From positions 1-15,722 of the forward strand of contig JBDHUT010000012.1 in the NCBI GenBank assembly GCA_039809305.1: a DNA stretch of 15,722 nucleotides, given 5' to 3'. Below the pieces are notes generated by a model. The model saw nothing but the letters and a program-made list of their open reading frames with translations, was not told the DNA's origin and did no database searches. Of the stretch, positions 13,855-15,722 are shown in pieces. A program made the position numbers and the translations under genes. Each line of letters starts with the position of its first letter. The first letter of the stretch is position 1. This stretch comes from JALHNF01 sp039809305. GTDB lineage: Bacteria; Patescibacteriota; Minisyncoccia; Phycocordibacterales; UBA5272.

Positions 13855-14973
13855 ATGAATACTATTCTGATTATCAGCGTTCTCATACTTCTTTTCGTGC
13901 TTTTTGCAGTGGGAATGATATTTTTCATCTCTAGAATGATGCGTCAAATGAAACAAGGAGATGTGGACAGTCTTCGCCTTGTACAAAGTTCACTTCAACA
14001 GCAAATGGAAAATCTTGCGAGTCGTTTTGAGACAAATGTTCGAACACTTGATTCAAAGTTTGTAGAAAGCAATCGAGACATGCAAAGCCATGTACGAACA
14101 CAGTTTTCCGAGTCGCAAACACTTATCAAAGACATTACTGACAAAGTAAGTGAAGTACGTGAAAAAGTTGCCGAAGTGCGCGAAGCAAACAAACAAGTCT
14201 TTACTATTGCTGAACAACTTCAAAGTCTTGAAAAAGTTTTGAAGCATCAAAAGCAACGTGGAAATCTTGGTGAAGCGTCACTTGAACTCATTCTTTCTAA
14301 TATTTTGCCAGCAAACGGTTTTAAAATGCAGCATGGATTTTCTAATGGAGAAGTCGTTGATGCGATTATTATGACTCGTGACGGACTTATTCCAGTAGAT
14401 GCTAAGTTCTCGCTTGATAATTACTCGCGCTTGATGAATGAAAAAGATGATACACGTCGCGCCGAGCTTGAGAAAATGTTTGTACAGGATCTCAAGAAGC
14501 GTATTGATGAGACGGCGAAATACGTGCGTCCGGAAGAGGGGACACTTCCGTTTGCGTTTATGTTTATTCCGGCGGAAGGGATTTATTACGACCTCTTAGT
14601 GAATGAAGTTGGTGGTGTGAAAGTGAATACACGGAGCCTTATTGATTATGCGTACAATGACAAGAAAGTGATTATTGTTTCTCCAACGACCTTCGCAGCA
14701 TATTTGCAATCAGTACTCTACGGATTAAAGGCTTTTAAGGTAGAAGAAAATGTAAAGAAGATTGAGGGGAATGTGACACAGCTTATGAAGCATTTAGGAG
14801 CATATGAAGAATATTTCAAAAAGATGGGCACAACACTCTCGACTGTGGTGAATCACTACAATGCTGCAGACAAAGAGCTTAAAAAGATAGACAAAGATGT
14901 ACTCAAAATCACAGGCGAAAGTAATAATTACGAATCATTTCAGCTTGAAAAGCCAAAATTACTTGAAGAATAG
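13855..14973 (+). CDS. rmuC: DNA recombination protein RmuC
   Basis: A 372-residue protein with an N-terminal membrane helix (about 3-25), a long coiled coil (about 35-130) and a RmuC domain (about 135-335). The domain contains RGNLGEASLELIL, the PD-(D/E)xK-like site Asp169...Asp182-Ala-Lys184, FAFMFIPAEGIYYDLL and VIIVSPTTFAAYLQSV. RmuC is a predicted nuclease that in E. coli limits inversions at short inverted repeats. I chose the ATG at 13855. Earlier in-frame starts (TTG 13831, ATG 13843) overlap the -10 TATAAT and are unlikely. From 13855 the protein begins MNTILIIS, directly entering the membrane helix as is usual for the family. Confidence 0.92.
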   Translation: MNTILIISVLILLFVLFAVGMIFFISRMMRQMKQGDVDSLRLVQSSLQQQMENLASRFETNVRTLDSKFVESNRDMQSHVRTQFSESQTLIKDITDKVSEVREKVAEVREANKQVFTIAEQLQSLEKVLKHQKQRGNLGEASLELILSNILPANGFKMQHGFSNGEVVDAIIMTRDGLIPVDAKFSLDNYSRLMNEKDDTRRAELEKMFVQDLKKRIDETAKYVRPEEGTLPFAFMFIPAEGIYYDLLVNEVGGVKVNTRSLIDYAYNDKKVIIVSPTTFAAYLQSVLYGLKAFKVEENVKKIEGNVTQLMKHLGAYEEYFKKMGTTLSTVVNHYNAADKELKKIDKDVLKITGESNNYESFQLEKPKLLEE

Positions 14974-14999
14974 GATTTGGAGGAGTAGGATGTATCGAT

Positions 15000-15722
15000 A
15001 TGAATTTTGCTAAGATTGTTGCCACTATTGGACCTGCTTCAGAAAAAGAAGAGATCTTTTCATCACTTGTGAAAGCGGGGCTCTCCGTTGCTCGACTTAA
15101 TTTTAGTCATGGAAGTCATGACGAGCATGGAAAAAGAATTGCGATGATTCGCACTGTTTCAAAAAAAGTAAAAAAAGATGTTGCTATTCTTGCGGACTTA
15201 TGCGGACCAAAAATCCGTGTCGGTGAATTACCTTCACCTCGGACACTGAATGCAAAATCGGTTGTAACGTTTTCTTGTGCAAATCATACTGAAACTTCTA
15301 TTCCTGTGCAGTATATAAAACTTGCACAAGAAGTAAAAAAAGGTACAACACTCATGCTTGACGACGGAAAGCTCTCGTGCGTGGTCGAAAAAACAGATGG
15401 TACGTACATCACAGCACGTATGCTTGTAGGTGGTGAGCTCAAATCACGAAAGGGGATTAATGTAATAAATGGAATGCTTTCTGTGCGGGCATTTACTGAC
15501 AAAGACAAAAAAGATGTGCTTTTTGCAGCAAAAGCAGGTGTTGACTGCGTTGCACTTTCTTTTGTGCGAAGTCCAAAAGATATTCTTGATATAAAAGCAT
15601 TTTTGAAGAAAAATGGTTTTAATCTACCTGTAATTGCAAAAATAGAAACAGAAGAAGCGATTACTTATCTAGAAGAAATTGTGAAAGTATCTGACGGCAG
15701 TATGGTTCCGCGGGGTGATTTG
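15000..15722 (+). CDS. pyk: Pyruvate kinase (3' end cut by window edge)
   Basis: The first 241 residues of pyruvate kinase, which makes pyruvate and ATP from phosphoenolpyruvate and ADP. The A-domain start is AKIVATIGPAS, followed by RLNFSHGSH (Arg32, Asn34, Ser36), DLCGPKIRVG (66-75), a B-domain lid (about 80-160), FTDKDKKDV, VALSFVRSP, and the metal/phosphate site IAKIETEEA with Lys214 and Glu216, then Asp240 in PRGDL. Lys71 stands where potassium-dependent enzymes have Glu (rabbit Glu117), so a potassium-independent enzyme is predicted. The usual MVARGDLG reads MVPRGDL at the edge. AGGA (14987-14990) lies 9 bases before the ATG. The frame is open to the window end with no stop. The gene follows rmuC by 26 bases. 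Confidence 0.95.
   Translation, partial: MNFAKIVATIGPASEKEEIFSSLVKAGLSVARLNFSHGSHDEHGKRIAMIRTVSKKVKKDVAILADLCGPKIRVGELPSPRTLNAKSVVTFSCANHTETSIPVQYIKLAQEVKKGTTLMLDDGKLSCVVEKTDGTYITARMLVGGELKSRKGINVINGMLSVRAFTDKDKKDVLFAAKAGVDCVALSFVRSPKDILDIKAFLKKNGFNLPVIAKIETEEAITYLEEIVKVSDGSMVPRGDL

Noticed and set aside
1..15722. CRISPR arrays, insertion sequences, integrases, prophage or toxin-antitoxin genes
   Set aside because: No spaced direct-repeat array, transposase, integrase or terminal inverted repeats were found by reading. The MraZ repeats are too short and closely spaced for CRISPR.

Overview
The window looks like chromosomal DNA of an ultra-small candidate-phyla-radiation bacterium (Patescibacteria, probably a Parcubacteria-type lineage). 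This is inferred from the AT-rich base composition, tightly packed genes, mostly absent Shine-Dalgarno sequences, a shortened MurF, and the mix of a minimal division/wall cluster with GatB/YqeY, RmuC and a CHASE2 cyclase. No 16S gene is present to confirm it. TGA acts as a normal stop (end of the MaoC gene), so the Gracilibacteria/SR1 code 25 is not used.

Layout. 1-1436: 3' part of lysS (lysyl-tRNA synthetase), cut by the window edge. 1446-2024: an isolated MaoC-type hydratase gene with its own consensus promoter, a near-perfect Shine-Dalgarno, different codon use and its own intrinsic terminator; it looks like an insert. 2024-6860: a reduced division and cell-wall (dcw) cluster mraZ-rsmH-ftsL-ftsI-murF. 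It is preceded by a perfect DnaA box and by a 10-bp-periodic array of AAGTGG repeats, which is a recognisable MraZ operator lying over the -10 element. 6947-9037: a 696-residue protein with six membrane segments, a cytochrome b5-type haem domain and a complete cytochrome d1-type (NirS-like) eight-bladed propeller, keeping the proximal and both distal haem-d1 histidines. This is the most unusual object in the window. 9038-9342: a spacer with hairpins and a divergent tRNA-Glu(CTC) gene with a clear promoter. 9343-13301: a three-gene unit of a FecR-domain membrane protein, a CHASE2 class III adenylate cyclase and a SAM-dependent methyltransferase, closed by a bidirectional terminator. 13349-13813 (minus): YqeY. 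13855-14973: RmuC. 15000 to the end: 5' part of pyruvate kinase.

How the genes fit together. The dcw genes supply transcription control (MraZ), 16S rRNA methylation (RsmH), septal peptidoglycan synthesis (FtsL, FtsI) and completion of the wall precursor (MurF). The b5-d1 protein suggests a membrane-attached redox enzyme, possibly a one-chain nitrite reductase, whose soluble domains are predicted to face outward. The FecR/CHASE2-cyclase pair suggests an extracytoplasmic signal converted to cAMP. Several genes (ftsI, murF, b5-d1, fecR, and nearly rmuC) have a -10-like hexamer only 6-10 bases before the ATG and no Shine-Dalgarno, which suggests leaderless transcripts.
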